In this document: positions 51,358-59,912 of the stretch, piece after piece | Layout: the number at the start of each line of letters is the position of its first letter | Numbering within the stretch: position 1 is the stretch's first letter | NCBI RefSeq assembly: GCF_036182465.1 | Contig: NZ_CP108081.1 | Coordinates: forward strand, 8,184,001-8,248,000 | Reading direction: 5' to 3' | Length of the DNA stretch: 64,000 nucleotides | Origin: Streptomyces sp. NBC_00258 | GTDB lineage: Bacteria; Actinomycetota; Actinomycetes; Streptomycetales; Streptomycetaceae | Program-made: the position numbers and the translations under genes | Notes under the pieces: generated by a model | What the model saw: only the letters and a program-made list of their open reading frames with translations | What the model was told of the DNA's origin: nothing | Database searches by the model: none

Positions 51358-52505
51358 GGCGTCCAGCTCCTCACCGCCTCCGTCGCCACCGCTCTGAACT
51401 GGCGGACCGTGCGGTGCCATCGGAACTGGGTGGCGCGGTCGCCCGCCGCCTTGCCCATGAGCGTGCGACGGTGGGTGGACAGGGCGAGGGTGCACCAGGC
51501 CGCCGCGAACGAGGACTCGCCGCGGGCCAGCAGGCCCGTCTCGCCGTCCACGATCGAGTCGCGCAAGCCGGGTACGTCGAAGGCGATGGCCGGGGTCTCG
51601 CGGGCCGCCGCCTCCGTCACCACCAGGCCCCACCCCTCGACGGCCGAGGGGTGCAGCAGCAGCCAGGCGGCGCAGAGCAGCCGGTGTTTCTCGGCCTCGG
51701 AGACATGGCCTCTGAACTCGACGCCGGGGCCCGCGAGTTGTTCGAGCCGCTCCCGTTCGGGTCCGTCGCCGACGATCACCAGCCGGCCGCCGGTGACCGG
51801 GCGGACCCGCTCCCACAGCCGCAGCAGCAGATCGATCCGCTTGTACTCGACGAGCCGTCCCATCGCCAGGAACAGCGGTTCCGGGGAGCGCTCGGCCGGC
51901 GGGCCGGGCTCCTCGACGCCGTTGTGGACGACCCGGATGCGTTCGCGCTCGACGCCGATCGCGCGCAGCGCGTGTGCCGTCGACGGGGAGACGGCGACCA
52001 GCAGGTTGTGGCGCTGTGCGCCGGCGAGGGCCCAGTGTTCGAGTCTTCGCCCGAGCCGGGCGGCGGGCGCCAGCGGTCCGTTGAACCGCATCCGCCACAG
52101 GTCGGTGTGCACGTGGTTGACCAGGCAGAGGGTCGGCCCGCGGTGCCACAGCGGCGCCAGGTAGGGCATGCCGTTGCAGACCTCGACGAGCAGGTCGCAG
52201 TCGCCGATCTGGCGCTGGAACGCCGATCTGGCGCGCAGATAGTGACCGAGGTCGCCGCCCGCCGACACGACACGGTAGTCGCGGTACGCGGCGGGGCCGC
52301 CGCACAGCAGGGTGACCTGGTGGCCGAGGTGGGTCAGGCCCTCGGCGAGTCTGTCGACGAGCAGTTCGGAGCCGCCCGCGGCTTCGTTGCCGAAGTCACG
52401 ACGGGCGAGGAAAACGATTCGGCGCGGCTGTGGGGGAAGCGCCGGGGGTCGCTGCGCGGAGCGGGGGAAGGCGGCGCGCAACGACGAAGGCACGTGCTGG
52501 GGCAT
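51354..52505 (-). CDS. GT4-family glycosyltransferase
   Basis: 383 residues with a GT-B fold. The N-terminal domain has RRDFGNEAAGGSELLVDRLAEGL for acceptor/donor loops. The C-terminal nucleotide-sugar domain shows LFLAMGRLVEYKRIDLLLRLW, VIVGDGPERERLEQL and the EX7E motif in SAVEGWGLVVTEAAARETP. First gene of the operon; a cytosolic or membrane-associated retaining transferase that uses an NDP-sugar. Confidence 0.9.
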   Translation of the reverse strand: MPQHVPSSLRAAFPRSAQRPPALPPQPRRIVFLARRDFGNEAAGGSELLVDRLAEGLTHLGHQVTLLCGGPAAYRDYRVVSAGGDLGHYLRARSAFQRQIGDCDLLVEVCNGMPYLAPLWHRGPTLCLVNHVHTDLWRMRFNGPLAPAARLGRRLEHWALAGAQRHNLLVAVSPSTAHALRAIGVERERIRVVHNGVEEPGPPAERSPEPLFLAMGRLVEYKRIDLLLRLWERVRPVTGGRLVIVGDGPERERLEQLAGPGVEFRGHVSEAEKHRLLCAAWLLLHPSAVEGWGLVVTEAAARETPAIAFDVPGLRDSIVDGETGLLARGESSFAAAWCTLALSTHRRTLMGKAAGDRATQFRWHRTVRQFRAVATEAVRSWTP

Positions 52506-52973
52506 GGGTGCTCCAACTCGTCTCGGGGTGCGGAACCAGCGTGAGGGTGGAGTGGGGGGTGAGGTGGGGCTCGGTGCGAAGGCGGTGACGGTCTCCCGGT
52601 GCGGATCGGTCGTGTCTCGCGGTGCGGGTCGGTCAGGTCGCGCGGTGCGGATGGGTCGAGGTCGGGGTGAGGGTGGTGCGGTTCTGTCGGTCCTCGCGGC
52701 GCGGGATGTGCCGCGAGTTCCCCGTTCCGGTGGAGCCGATCCCCCACGGCTTCGATGTGGTCCTGTGCGGGAGTCCTGAATCTCCCGCGGATCGAATCCG
52801 TACGGATCGGTGGGACGGAACCTGTGGGGCTGATCGGTGTGGGTGATGCGGTCCGGCTGTGACGGGGATGTGGGCGGGCTGTGTTCGGGTGGGGTGGATA
52901 GTTTTCGCCCGCTGGTTCGATGCGGCTACTCACCGAAGTGACAATTTCGGGGCTTTATCCAGCTGACGTCTCA
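52506..52973. other. upstream region of the envelope operon
   Basis: About 470 bases without a credible gene. It holds a 23-bp tandem repeat at 52598-52666, Pro/Arg-type low-complexity frames only, and an AT-richer patch around 52900-52980 that is the best place for the leftward operon promoter. I cannot fix the -35/-10 boxes. Confidence 0.5.
52598..52666. repeat. 23-bp tandem repeat, three units
   Basis: Units at 52598, 52621 and 52644, each beginning GGTGCGG(A/G)T(C/G)GGTC, directly adjacent and imperfect, upstream of the GT4 gene. Confidence 0.75.
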
Positions 52974-53951
52974 TCACATTGTGAGCGGCTGCTGGGAGCT
53001 CTCGGACGTTTCGGGATGCGGACGCCCGCGTACCACCAAAACGACCCCCACAATTGCGAGCAGGAAGCCCGCCACACCCGTCCCGACCGGCAGCGTCTGC
53101 CCCACCATGCGCAGCATTCCGCTGTCCGTGTCGGCGAGATCGACCTGTTCCTTCTGGGTCTCGGTGGTGAAGGCGATCCGCTCGCTGTCGAGCAGCACGA
53201 CGGCGTCCTTCTCGCCGCCGGGGGCCCGCAGCGTCTTACGGGGCCCGATCGCCGCGTAGATGATCCGGCCCGTGCGCTGGTCCGCCACGAGCTCGATGCC
53301 GTGGTTGGAGTACCACTCCTCGGCGAGCACCTGGCCGCCGTCCTTCTCGCCCACGATCGTGCCCGGCACCAGCCGGGTTCCGGTCTTGGTGGCGGGCACG
53401 GTTCCGGTGAAGCGGAGGCCCTCGTACCCCTGGATCTTCTTCGTGCCCTTGTACGCCAGCGTGACGGTCGAGCCGAGCGTGCTGTCCCACCAGATGTAGG
53501 AGCGTTTCTGCACGTCGAAGGGGAATTTCAGGTACGCCTCGCCCTCGTAGTACGGCTCCTCGTCGCAGCAGTGGACCGGCTTGTTCGTCTTGCGGTCGGT
53601 GACCCAGCGCTCCATGGTCCACTGCAGCGAGTCGTGGGGGTCGGCGGCGGGCAGCGACTTGGCGGTGTCCACGGAGGTGGACACGTCCCAGACGGCCCGG
53701 CCGCTCTTCTCGCTGTCGGCGACATCGCCGCGGACCTGGCGGGTGATGGTGATCTTCTTGTCGCGGACGGTTTCGATCTCGTCGGTGTCGAAATAGCTGC
53801 CCGTACCGGTGAAGACGGTCTTCGAGTCGATGTCGACGGGCGTGCGTTGAGCACGTGGCTCGACGTACCAGGCGAGGAGGGGGGCCAGGACGAGCAGGAA
53901 CACGCCCAGACCCAGGACGACCAGTGAAAAGGGTGAGGCAGTACGGCGCAT
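52974..53951 (-). CDS. DUF3068 / PorA-family membrane protein
   Basis: 325 residues from the ATG at 53951, which has CTGGAG eight bases upstream. One N-terminal helix (FSLVVLGLGVFLLVLAPLLAWYV) and one C-terminal helix (GVAGFLLAIVGVVLVVRG) flank an exported beta-rich domain of about 240 residues with a CC pair (PVHCCDEEPYYEG). This is the layout of DUF3068 proteins, annotated in databases as PorA-family. In Corynebacteriales these are linked to the envelope; here no outer membrane is expected. Monocistronic, with a good promoter upstream. Confidence 0.85.
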   Translation of the reverse strand: MRRTASPFSLVVLGLGVFLLVLAPLLAWYVEPRAQRTPVDIDSKTVFTGTGSYFDTDEIETVRDKKITITRQVRGDVADSEKSGRAVWDVSTSVDTAKSLPAADPHDSLQWTMERWVTDRKTNKPVHCCDEEPYYEGEAYLKFPFDVQKRSYIWWDSTLGSTVTLAYKGTKKIQGYEGLRFTGTVPATKTGTRLVPGTIVGEKDGGQVLAEEWYSNHGIELVADQRTGRIIYAAIGPRKTLRAPGGEKDAVVLLDSERIAFTTETQKEQVDLADTDSGMLRMVGQTLPVGTGVAGFLLAIVGVVLVVRGRPHPETSESSQQPLTM

Positions 53952-54036
53952 CCGGGCACTCCAGGGGGCTCGTGGTGACACGGCACGGACTGTGCCGGCA
54001 CGGTGGGGGAGGGTGCACGTGCGGTATGGGCCGGGA

Positions 54037-54066
54037 ACCGTAGGCGCACCCTTGACGAAGTGTCAA
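54037..54066 (-). promoter_or_regulatory. promoter of the DUF3068 gene
   Basis: On the reverse strand, TTGACA (54066-54061) and TACGGT (54042-54037) are separated by 18 bases, a sigma-HrdB-type promoter about 85 bases before the start codon. The -35 lies in the small palindrome TTGAC-GAAGT-GTCAA (54052-54066), a possible operator. Confidence 0.65.
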
Positions 54067-54102
54067 TGCGTTGTCGAGACTGGGGGCTCGCCGGACGGGA
54101 CC

Positions 54103-54146
54103 GGATGGGGGTCCCCCCGGTCGAGCGAAGTCGAGAGTGGGGGAGG
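54103..54146. repeat. interspersed Streptomyces hairpin element
   Basis: A GGGGGTCCCCCC block, then TCGAGCGAAGTCGAGAGT and a GGGGGAGGG block. Copies of this pattern are common between genes in Streptomyces. It can fold by pairing the C-block with the later G-block. It lies between the divergent DUF3068 and small-protein genes. Confidence 0.55.
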
Positions 54147-54217
54147 GCTGGGGCCCGCGAGCCGTAATCGCGGGTGCACAGGGGTGGGTGGACCTCCGAC
54201 AGAGAGGCTGACCCGCG

Positions 54218-54370
54218 ATGCCCAGACTGCTAGCCGCCCTGTTGACCGTGGCGGCCGCCGCCGCACTAGCCGTGGGCGCCGCCCTCGGTATCGTCGCGCT
54301 GCTCGATGCGACCCCCGACCAGCCGAACACGCCGCTCATCACCTATGAGACGGCCGGCCAGGAGCGCTGA
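54218..54370 (+). CDS. small single-helix membrane protein (DUF2613-like)
   Basis: 50 residues: MPRLLAALLTVAAAAALAVG starts a hydrophobic N-terminal helix (about 4-28), followed by a short exterior tail with DATPDQPNTPLITYE. Proteins of this shape and tail are widespread in Streptomyces (DUF2613-like); the function is unknown. A GAGAGG precedes the ATG by about ten bases. It ends two bases before the PucR regulator start, so the two form one transcript. Confidence 0.65.
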   Translation: MPRLLAALLTVAAAAALAVGAALGIVALLDATPDQPNTPLITYETAGQER

Positions 54371-54372
54371 CC

Positions 54373-55614
54373 ATGGCCCTACGCCGGGCACCCGTCACCG
54401 TGCGCTCCGCCTGGCACGACGTGCCGCGCCTCCAGGTGCGCCAGTTCGCGGCACTCGCCATGGCCGAGGCGCCCATACTCGCCGAGGAGATCCTCCAGGA
54501 AATACGTCACGAATATCCCCATCTGCCCGTCGTGCTCGACGACTCCGGCGAGCCGATGGCACTGATCGGGATCCGGCGGGCCATCGAGGTGTTCGTCCAG
54601 CACCTGGAGACCGCCGAGGGCCGCCCGCGCGTCCACCCCGAGGTCTTCCAGGAGTTCGGCCGCGGCGAGGGCCTGCACGGCCGCAGCCTCGACTCGCTCC
54701 AGGCGATCTACCGGCTCGGTGTACGTCTGGCCTGGCGCCGTTTCGCCGAGATCGGGACGCGCGTGGAGATCCCGCCGCCCGCGATGTACGAGCTGGTCGA
54801 CGCCGGTTACGAGTATCTGGACGGGCTGGTCGACCAGTCCGTACGCGGATACGCCGAGGCCGCCGCCCGGCAGGCCGGGGAACGCCTGCGTCTGCAACGG
54901 CGGTTGATGGAACTGCTGCTCGCCGAGCACCACAGGGGCGATCCGGCCGAGGCGCTCTCGGAGCGGGCCGCCCGGATCGGCTGGCCGCTGCCGGACAAGG
55001 TCGCGGTGGGCGTGCTGCTGCGACCCGCACGCGAGGCCGTCGCGCCTGCCGTCGGACAGGGCGTGCTCCTCGACATGGAGTACGAGCAGCCCCGCATGGT
55101 CGTGCCCGAGCCGGACGCCGCCGGGCGCCCCGAACTGCTGCACCGGGCGCTCACGGGGTGGGCCGGCGCGATCGGCCCGCCCGTCCCGCTGGCCGACGCG
55201 GCGAAGTCGCTGCGCTGGGCCGAGGCGGCGGTACGGCTCATGGAGCGGGGGCTGCTGCCGCCGGGCGAGGTGCTGTACTGCACCGAGCACACGGAGGCGC
55301 TGGTCCTGCTGCAGCCCGAGGAACTGATCGACGACCTGGCGCTGCGGTGTCTGGAGCCGCTCGCCCACTGCGGGCCGACGCACGGGCGGCGGCTCGCGGA
55401 GACCCTGCTGGCGTGGCTGGAGACGCGGGGCGGGGCCCCCGAGGTGGCCGCGCGTCTCGGGGTCCATCCGCAGACCGTCCGCTATCGCCTTCGGCAGATT
55501 CGTGAACTGTGGGGCGATGAGGTCGATGACCCGGACCGCCGCTTCGAGCTGGAACTGGTGCTTCGGGCTCAGCGGCTCCGGGGCGAGCTGGGCGATCCCC
55601 GAGCCCGGCGCTGA
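54373..55614 (+). CDS. PucR/CdaR-type helix-turn-helix regulator
   Basis: 413 residues. A helical N-terminal sensor-like domain is followed by a GGDEF-related middle region typical of CdaR proteins (about 190-320). The C-terminal PucR helix-turn-helix is LAWLETRGGAPEVAARLGVHPQTVRYRLRQIRELWGDEV, read in order. These regulators often respond to metabolites and act near their own gene. The target is not evident; the partner tiny membrane gene sits just upstream. Confidence 0.88.
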   Translation: MALRRAPVTVRSAWHDVPRLQVRQFAALAMAEAPILAEEILQEIRHEYPHLPVVLDDSGEPMALIGIRRAIEVFVQHLETAEGRPRVHPEVFQEFGRGEGLHGRSLDSLQAIYRLGVRLAWRRFAEIGTRVEIPPPAMYELVDAGYEYLDGLVDQSVRGYAEAAARQAGERLRLQRRLMELLLAEHHRGDPAEALSERAARIGWPLPDKVAVGVLLRPAREAVAPAVGQGVLLDMEYEQPRMVVPEPDAAGRPELLHRALTGWAGAIGPPVPLADAAKSLRWAEAAVRLMERGLLPPGEVLYCTEHTEALVLLQPEELIDDLALRCLEPLAHCGPTHGRRLAETLLAWLETRGGAPEVAARLGVHPQTVRYRLRQIRELWGDEVDDPDRRFELELVLRAQRLRGELGDPRARR

Positions 55615-55766
55615 CCGATTTTCTCCAGCCCACCCACCCGTTCGCCGCGTGCCTTCCGGCGACTGCCCGACCCACCCCACCCGTAACCGCTCGCCCACCC
55701 GTTGTCGCAAGGCCATTGCCCGGCCGTAATCGGTATGAGTAGCCTGTGTTCGCTATGCCGATCGTC

Positions 55767-55783
55767 TGTTGAAATTTCGAACA
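55767..55783. promoter_or_regulatory. IclR-type operator upstream of iclR
   Basis: TGTTGAAATTTCGAACA, a near-palindrome ending 18 bases before the IclR start codon. The same GAAATTTCGAACA core recurs before the ABC operon at 57591-57603, so this is probably the autoregulatory site. Confidence 0.65.
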
Positions 55784-55801
55784 CAAGGGAGGGGGCCAGT
55801 T

Positions 55802-56575
55802 GTGGGACGCCTCGTACCTGCCGTAACCAGGGCTCTCGACATACTCGAGCTATTTCTCGACGGAGACGGCGCGCTCTCCGCCCCCGACATCGTGCGCAAG
55901 CTCCAGCTGCCGCGCACCACGGTGCACGAACTGGTGACGACACTTGCCGCCCGTTCGTACATCACGCCCGTACCGGGTCAGCCGGGACGTTACCGGCTCG
56001 GGGTGCGCCCGTACCAGCTCGGCAGCCGCTACTCCGAGCAGCTGGACCTCGCGGCCGAGGGTCAGCAGGTCGCCCGGTCCGTCGCGGAGACCTGCGACGA
56101 GACCGTGCACGTGGCGATCCTGGAGGGCACGGATGTCATCTACATCGCCAAGGTCGACTCCACGCACGCGGTGCGCATGGTGTCCGCCGCGGGCCGCCGG
56201 CTGCCCGCCCACTGCACCTCCGTGGGCAAGATGCTGCTCGCCTCGCTGTCCGAGCCCGAGCTGACCGCGCGGATCCCCGACGACGCCGACCTGGTCCGGA
56301 TGACGCCGAACAGCATCACCGAGCCGGCCGCCCTGCGGGAGGCCCTCACCGAGATCCGCGCCCGCGGCGTCGCGGTGGAGAGCCGCGAGTCGAACCCCGA
56401 CGTCAGCTGTGTCGCCGCGCCGGTGCGCGACCGCACGGGCCAGGTCGTGGCCGCGCTCTCCATCTCCGTACCGATGATCCGCTGGAGCGACGAGCGCCGC
56501 GCCGAACTGGAGCAGCTCTCCGCGAAGGGCGCCGCCGAGCTGTCGGAGCGGCTCGGACACCGGAGCGTGGGATGA
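55802..56575 (+). CDS. IclR-family regulator of the arabinoside locus
   Basis: 257 residues from the GTG at 55802, with AGGGAGGGGG upstream. The N-terminal IclR winged helix is RALDILELFLDGDGALSAPD then IVRKLQLPRTTVHELVTTLA. The C-terminal effector domain has LPAHCTSVGKMLLASLSEPEL and the DVSCVAAPVRDRTGQVVAALSIS strands. The stop overlaps the lactonase start (ATGA). Probably a repressor released by an arabinose-pathway intermediate. Confidence 0.9.
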   Translation: MGRLVPAVTRALDILELFLDGDGALSAPDIVRKLQLPRTTVHELVTTLAARSYITPVPGQPGRYRLGVRPYQLGSRYSEQLDLAAEGQQVARSVAETCDETVHVAILEGTDVIYIAKVDSTHAVRMVSAAGRRLPAHCTSVGKMLLASLSEPELTARIPDDADLVRMTPNSITEPAALREALTEIRARGVAVESRESNPDVSCVAAPVRDRTGQVVAALSISVPMIRWSDERRAELEQLSAKGAAELSERLGHRSVG

Positions 56576-57444
56576 CGCACGCGTACGAGGTGGCCGTCCT
56601 CGCGGAGGCGGCCCTCGGCGAAGGCCCCACCTGGGACGCCGAGGCCCGACGGCTGATCTGGATCGACATCCTCGGCTCCCGGGTCCACACGTACGACCCT
56701 GTCTCCGGCCGTCGCACGGTCATGGCCACCGAGCAGCACGTGGGCGCCGCCAAGCCGCGCGGGGGCGGCGGCCTGGTCGTCAACCTCCGTGACGGCGTGG
56801 GCCTTTACGGCCCCGGCGGCCCGGGTGCCTCGGGCGACTCGGACGGCTTCCGGTGGCTGCACCGGGAGGTCGTCCCCGGCCGCCGTGCCAACGACGCGGC
56901 GGTCGCGCCCGACGGTGCCCTGTGGGTGGGCACCATGCGCTACGACGAGGCGCCGGGCGGCGGCACGCTCTCCCGTGTCGCCCCCGACGGCACGGTCGAG
57001 ACGGTCCTCGACGACGTGACGGTGAGCAACGGCACGGGCTGGAGCCCCGACGGCCGCCTCATGTACTACATCAACTCACCGACCCGCCGGATCGACGTCT
57101 TCGACTTCGACGGCCGACGGGCCACCAACAGGCGCGAGCTGGCGGTCGTCGAGGAGGGCGACGGTTTCCCCGACGGACTCACCGTCGACGCCGACGGCTG
57201 TGTCTGGGTCGCCCTGTGGGACGGCGGCGCGGTCCGCCGCTACACCCCGGACGGCAAGCTGGACCGCGTCGTGGAGCTGCCCGTAACGCGCCCCACGGCC
57301 TGTGCGTTCGGCGGTGCCGACCTGACCGATCTGTACATCACGACAGCCCGTACGGGTCTGGAGGCGCCGCATCCGCTCGCCGGCTCGGTGCTCGTCGTCC
57401 CCGGCGCGGGCAAGGGCCTGCCCCAGCCCCCGTTCGCCGGCTGA
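56572..57444 (+). CDS. SMP-30/gluconolactonase-type sugar lactonase
   Basis: 290-residue six-bladed propeller. Family metal ligands are visible: Glu in LGEGPTWD near residue 18, Asn in VSNGTGWSPDG, and Asp in GDGFPDGLTVDADG. It hydrolyses an aldonolactone to the acid. Next to a GH51 arabinofuranosidase and importer the likely substrate is L-arabinono-lactone, implying oxidative arabinose breakdown, though no arabinose dehydrogenase lies in this window. Co-translated with the IclR gene. Confidence 0.88.
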   Translation: MTHAYEVAVLAEAALGEGPTWDAEARRLIWIDILGSRVHTYDPVSGRRTVMATEQHVGAAKPRGGGGLVVNLRDGVGLYGPGGPGASGDSDGFRWLHREVVPGRRANDAAVAPDGALWVGTMRYDEAPGGGTLSRVAPDGTVETVLDDVTVSNGTGWSPDGRLMYYINSPTRRIDVFDFDGRRATNRRELAVVEEGDGFPDGLTVDADGCVWVALWDGGAVRRYTPDGKLDRVVELPVTRPTACAFGGADLTDLYITTARTGLEAPHPLAGSVLVVPGAGKGLPQPPFAG

Positions 57445-57489
57445 CAGCACGGCCGACGTCCCGCGGAGCATCCGGGAAAGCATCCGAAG

Positions 57490-57525
57490 CCCCCGTCCGA
57501 TCGCCGGACGGGGGCCGCTGTTTTT
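57490..57525 (+). terminator. terminator after the lactonase gene
   Basis: 10-bp stem CCCCCGTCCG/CGGACGGGGG with a 5-base loop, then a run of five Ts at 57521-57525. It separates the regulator-lactonase transcript from the ABC operon. Confidence 0.85.
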
Positions 57526-57535
57526 GCGCAAACCA

Positions 57536-57564
57536 TTGACTAGTAAGCGCTTCCTATCTACGGT
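57536..57564 (+). promoter_or_regulatory. promoter of the ABC/arabinofuranosidase operon with LacI-type operator
   Basis: TTGACT (57536-57541), a 17-base spacer and TACGGT (57559-57564). The spacer carries AAGCGCTT (57545-57552), a perfect palindrome with a central CG typical of LacI/GalR sites, so a second regulator probably blocks this promoter. Confidence 0.7.
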
Positions 57565-57567
57565 CCC

Positions 57568-57602
57568 GTTCGAAGTTACGAGCATTCATCGAAATTTCGA
57601 AC
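57568..57602. promoter_or_regulatory. tandem IclR-type boxes before the ABC operon
   Basis: GTTCGAAGTTACGAGC (57568-57583) and CATCGAAATTTCGAAC (57587-57602), both variants of the palindrome GTTCGAAATTTCGAAC, 19 bases centre to centre, directly downstream of the -10 box. The second shares its core with the site before iclR. Confidence 0.65.
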
Positions 57603-57615
57603 AGTTAGGCAAGGT

Positions 57616-58974
57616 ATGGGACGACCTGGCCTGAATCGCAGGCAGATCCTGGCGGGACTGAGCGGGCTGACGGTCGCGGGCAGCCTCGGATTCGCCGCCC
57701 TCGGCACCGGAGCGGACGCGCTCGCCTCCGGTGCGGACACCCGCGTCCGCTACTGGAACCTCTTCAGCGGCGGCGACGGATACAACATGATCGCGATGCT
57801 GGACGCCTTCCGTGAGGCGAACCCCGGCATCGACGTGAAGGACTCCACCCTCCAGTGGGGGAGCCCCTTCTACACCAAGCTGGCCATGGCGGCGGCGGGC
57901 AACCGCGCACCGGACCTCGGCGTCATGCACCTGGGCCGGGTCACCGGCTTCTCGCCGGGCCGGCTCCTGGACCCCTGGGACGCGGGCCTGCTCGCCAAGT
58001 ACGGCGTGCGGGAAGCGGACTTCAACCCCGAGCTGTGGAAACGCGCCGTCATCGACGGCACGCTGTACGCCCTCCCGCTCGACATCCACGTACAGCTCTG
58101 CTTCTACCGCAAGGACGTGCTGAAGAAGGCGGGCCTGCTCGGCGACGACGGCCGCATCGTGCCGGTCACCTCCGTCGACGAGTGGTTCGACGTGCTCAAG
58201 GAGGCCAAGAAGGCCACCAAGAAGGGCCTGCAGACCATCGGCATGTGGTCCAGCGACCAGAACTTCCAGTGGTGGTTCTTCGTCGCCTTCTACACCCAGC
58301 TCGGCGGCACCTGGTTCGACGACGCCGGCGCCGAGGTCACCTTCGACACCGACAAGGCCACGCAGGTACTGGAGTTCCTGCGCCGGCACATCACCGACGG
58401 GTACGTGAACCCGGGCTTCGCGGGCGGCGCGGGCGCCGAACAGTTCGTCAACGGCGGCCCCTTCGTCTGGGAGGGCAACTGGTCGGTGCCGGTCTTCGAC
58501 AGCGCGAAGCTCGACTACGGCGCGACCCCGCTGCCGCCCGTCTTCGGCAAGCGGGCCACCCACGCCGAGTCGCACGCCTTCGTGCTGCCGCACCAGTCCG
58601 ACCGCGGCGGAGCCGCCAACGAGGCCGCGCACCGGCTCGCCGCCTACATCGTCCGGCACGCCCAGCAGTGGGCGGGCGGCGGCCACATCCCCGCCTACAC
58701 GCCCACCCTGTCGACGGACGCCTACCGGAAGCTGAACCCGCAGAGCGAGTACGTGTCGGCGATGGACCACCAGGCCACCGAGCCGAAGGTGTGGTTCGCC
58801 GGGTCCACCGGCATCCTGGCCCAGCGCGTCGGCCCGGTCGTCGTCTCCTCGACGACGGGCTCCGCCAAGCCGGACACCGCGGCCCGCCGGATGAGGAGCA
58901 CGCTCACCGAACTGCTCGCCATGAAGAACCCCATGGACGGCAGGACCGCCGCACAGGGAGGTGCGGTCGCATGA
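57616..58974 (+). CDS. sugar ABC importer, solute-binding protein
   Basis: 452 residues, family 1 extracellular binding protein. The N terminus carries a twin-arginine motif (NRRQILAGLSG) before a hydrophobic core, and there is no lipobox Cys, so Tat export is likely, with retention unclear. The mature part has RVRYWNLFSGGDGYNMIAML, the TLYALPLDIHVQLCFYRKDVL hinge and many Trp residues for sugar stacking. It binds an oligosaccharide, probably arabino-oligosaccharides given the GH51 gene downstream. The start is ATG at 57616. Confidence 0.88.
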   Translation: MGRPGLNRRQILAGLSGLTVAGSLGFAALGTGADALASGADTRVRYWNLFSGGDGYNMIAMLDAFREANPGIDVKDSTLQWGSPFYTKLAMAAAGNRAPDLGVMHLGRVTGFSPGRLLDPWDAGLLAKYGVREADFNPELWKRAVIDGTLYALPLDIHVQLCFYRKDVLKKAGLLGDDGRIVPVTSVDEWFDVLKEAKKATKKGLQTIGMWSSDQNFQWWFFVAFYTQLGGTWFDDAGAEVTFDTDKATQVLEFLRRHITDGYVNPGFAGGAGAEQFVNGGPFVWEGNWSVPVFDSAKLDYGATPLPPVFGKRATHAESHAFVLPHQSDRGGAANEAAHRLAAYIVRHAQQWAGGGHIPAYTPTLSTDAYRKLNPQSEYVSAMDHQATEPKVWFAGSTGILAQRVGPVVVSSTTGSAKPDTAARRMRSTLTELLAMKNPMDGRTAAQGGAVA

Positions 58975-59912
58975 CGGCGACCAGTGCACAGACCGTCATC
59001 ACTCCGACGCGCGCGAGGACCGCCGCGGCCGGCGCCACCCTCCGCCGCAGGCAGGGCTTCCAGCACGGCGCCTGGTTCGTCGCCCCGTTCCTCGTCCTGT
59101 TCGCGCTGTTCGTGATCTGGCCGCTGCTGCGCGGCCTCTACCTCAGTTTCACGGACGCCAACATCTCCGGCGACGCCACGAGCTTCATCGGCCTCGACAA
59201 CTACCGCGAGGCCCTGGACGACCCGCTGGTGTGGGAATCGCTGGGCCACAGCGCGTACTTCACGCTCCTGGTCGTGCCCTGCATCACGGTCCTCGCCTTC
59301 CTCCTCGCGATGCTCGCCCACCACATCGAACGCGTCACATGGCTGTGGCGGCTGTGCTTCTTCGCCCCGTTCCTGCTGCCGTCCACCGTCGCAGCCAACC
59401 TGTGGCAGTGGCTGTTCAACCCCGGCACCGGAATGATCAACCACGTCTTCGGCATCGAGACGGCTTGGCTGACCGACAAGTCGTACGCCATGCTCGCCGT
59501 CGTCGTCTGCACCCTGTGGTGGACGGTCGGCTTCAGCTTCCTGCTCTACCTCGCCGCGCTCCAGGGCATCCCCGCGCACCTCTACGAGGCCGCCAAGCTG
59601 GACGGGGCGAACGCCTGGCACCGCATGGTCCACATCACCCTGCCGATGCTGCGGCACATCACCGGCCTCGTCATCGCCCTGCAGATCCTCGCCTCGCTCC
59701 AGGTGTTCGACCAGGCCGTGGTGATGATGGACTTCCTGCCCGGACCCGAGGGATCCACCAGGACGTTCGTGCAGTACACCCTCGAAGAGGGCTTCACCAG
59801 CTACCGCGTCGGCTACGCCTCGGCGATCTCCATCATCTTCTTCGTGATCATCGCGGCCGTCGCCCTCGCGCGGATGTGGCTGCTGCGCAACCGTGAGGAG
59901 GGCGGCCGATGA
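58971..59912 (+). CDS. sugar ABC importer permease, MalF type
   Basis: 313 residues, six membrane helices, and the cytoplasmic EAA loop in YEAAKLDGANAWHRMVHITLPML, which contacts the ATPase. It overlaps the binding-protein gene by four bases. No ATPase gene is present in the operon, as is usual in Streptomyces, where a shared MsiK-type ATPase energises many sugar importers. Confidence 0.92.
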   Translation: MTATSAQTVITPTRARTAAAGATLRRRQGFQHGAWFVAPFLVLFALFVIWPLLRGLYLSFTDANISGDATSFIGLDNYREALDDPLVWESLGHSAYFTLLVVPCITVLAFLLAMLAHHIERVTWLWRLCFFAPFLLPSTVAANLWQWLFNPGTGMINHVFGIETAWLTDKSYAMLAVVVCTLWWTVGFSFLLYLAALQGIPAHLYEAAKLDGANAWHRMVHITLPMLRHITGLVIALQILASLQVFDQAVVMMDFLPGPEGSTRTFVQYTLEEGFTSYRVGYASAISIIFFVIIAAVALARMWLLRNREEGGR

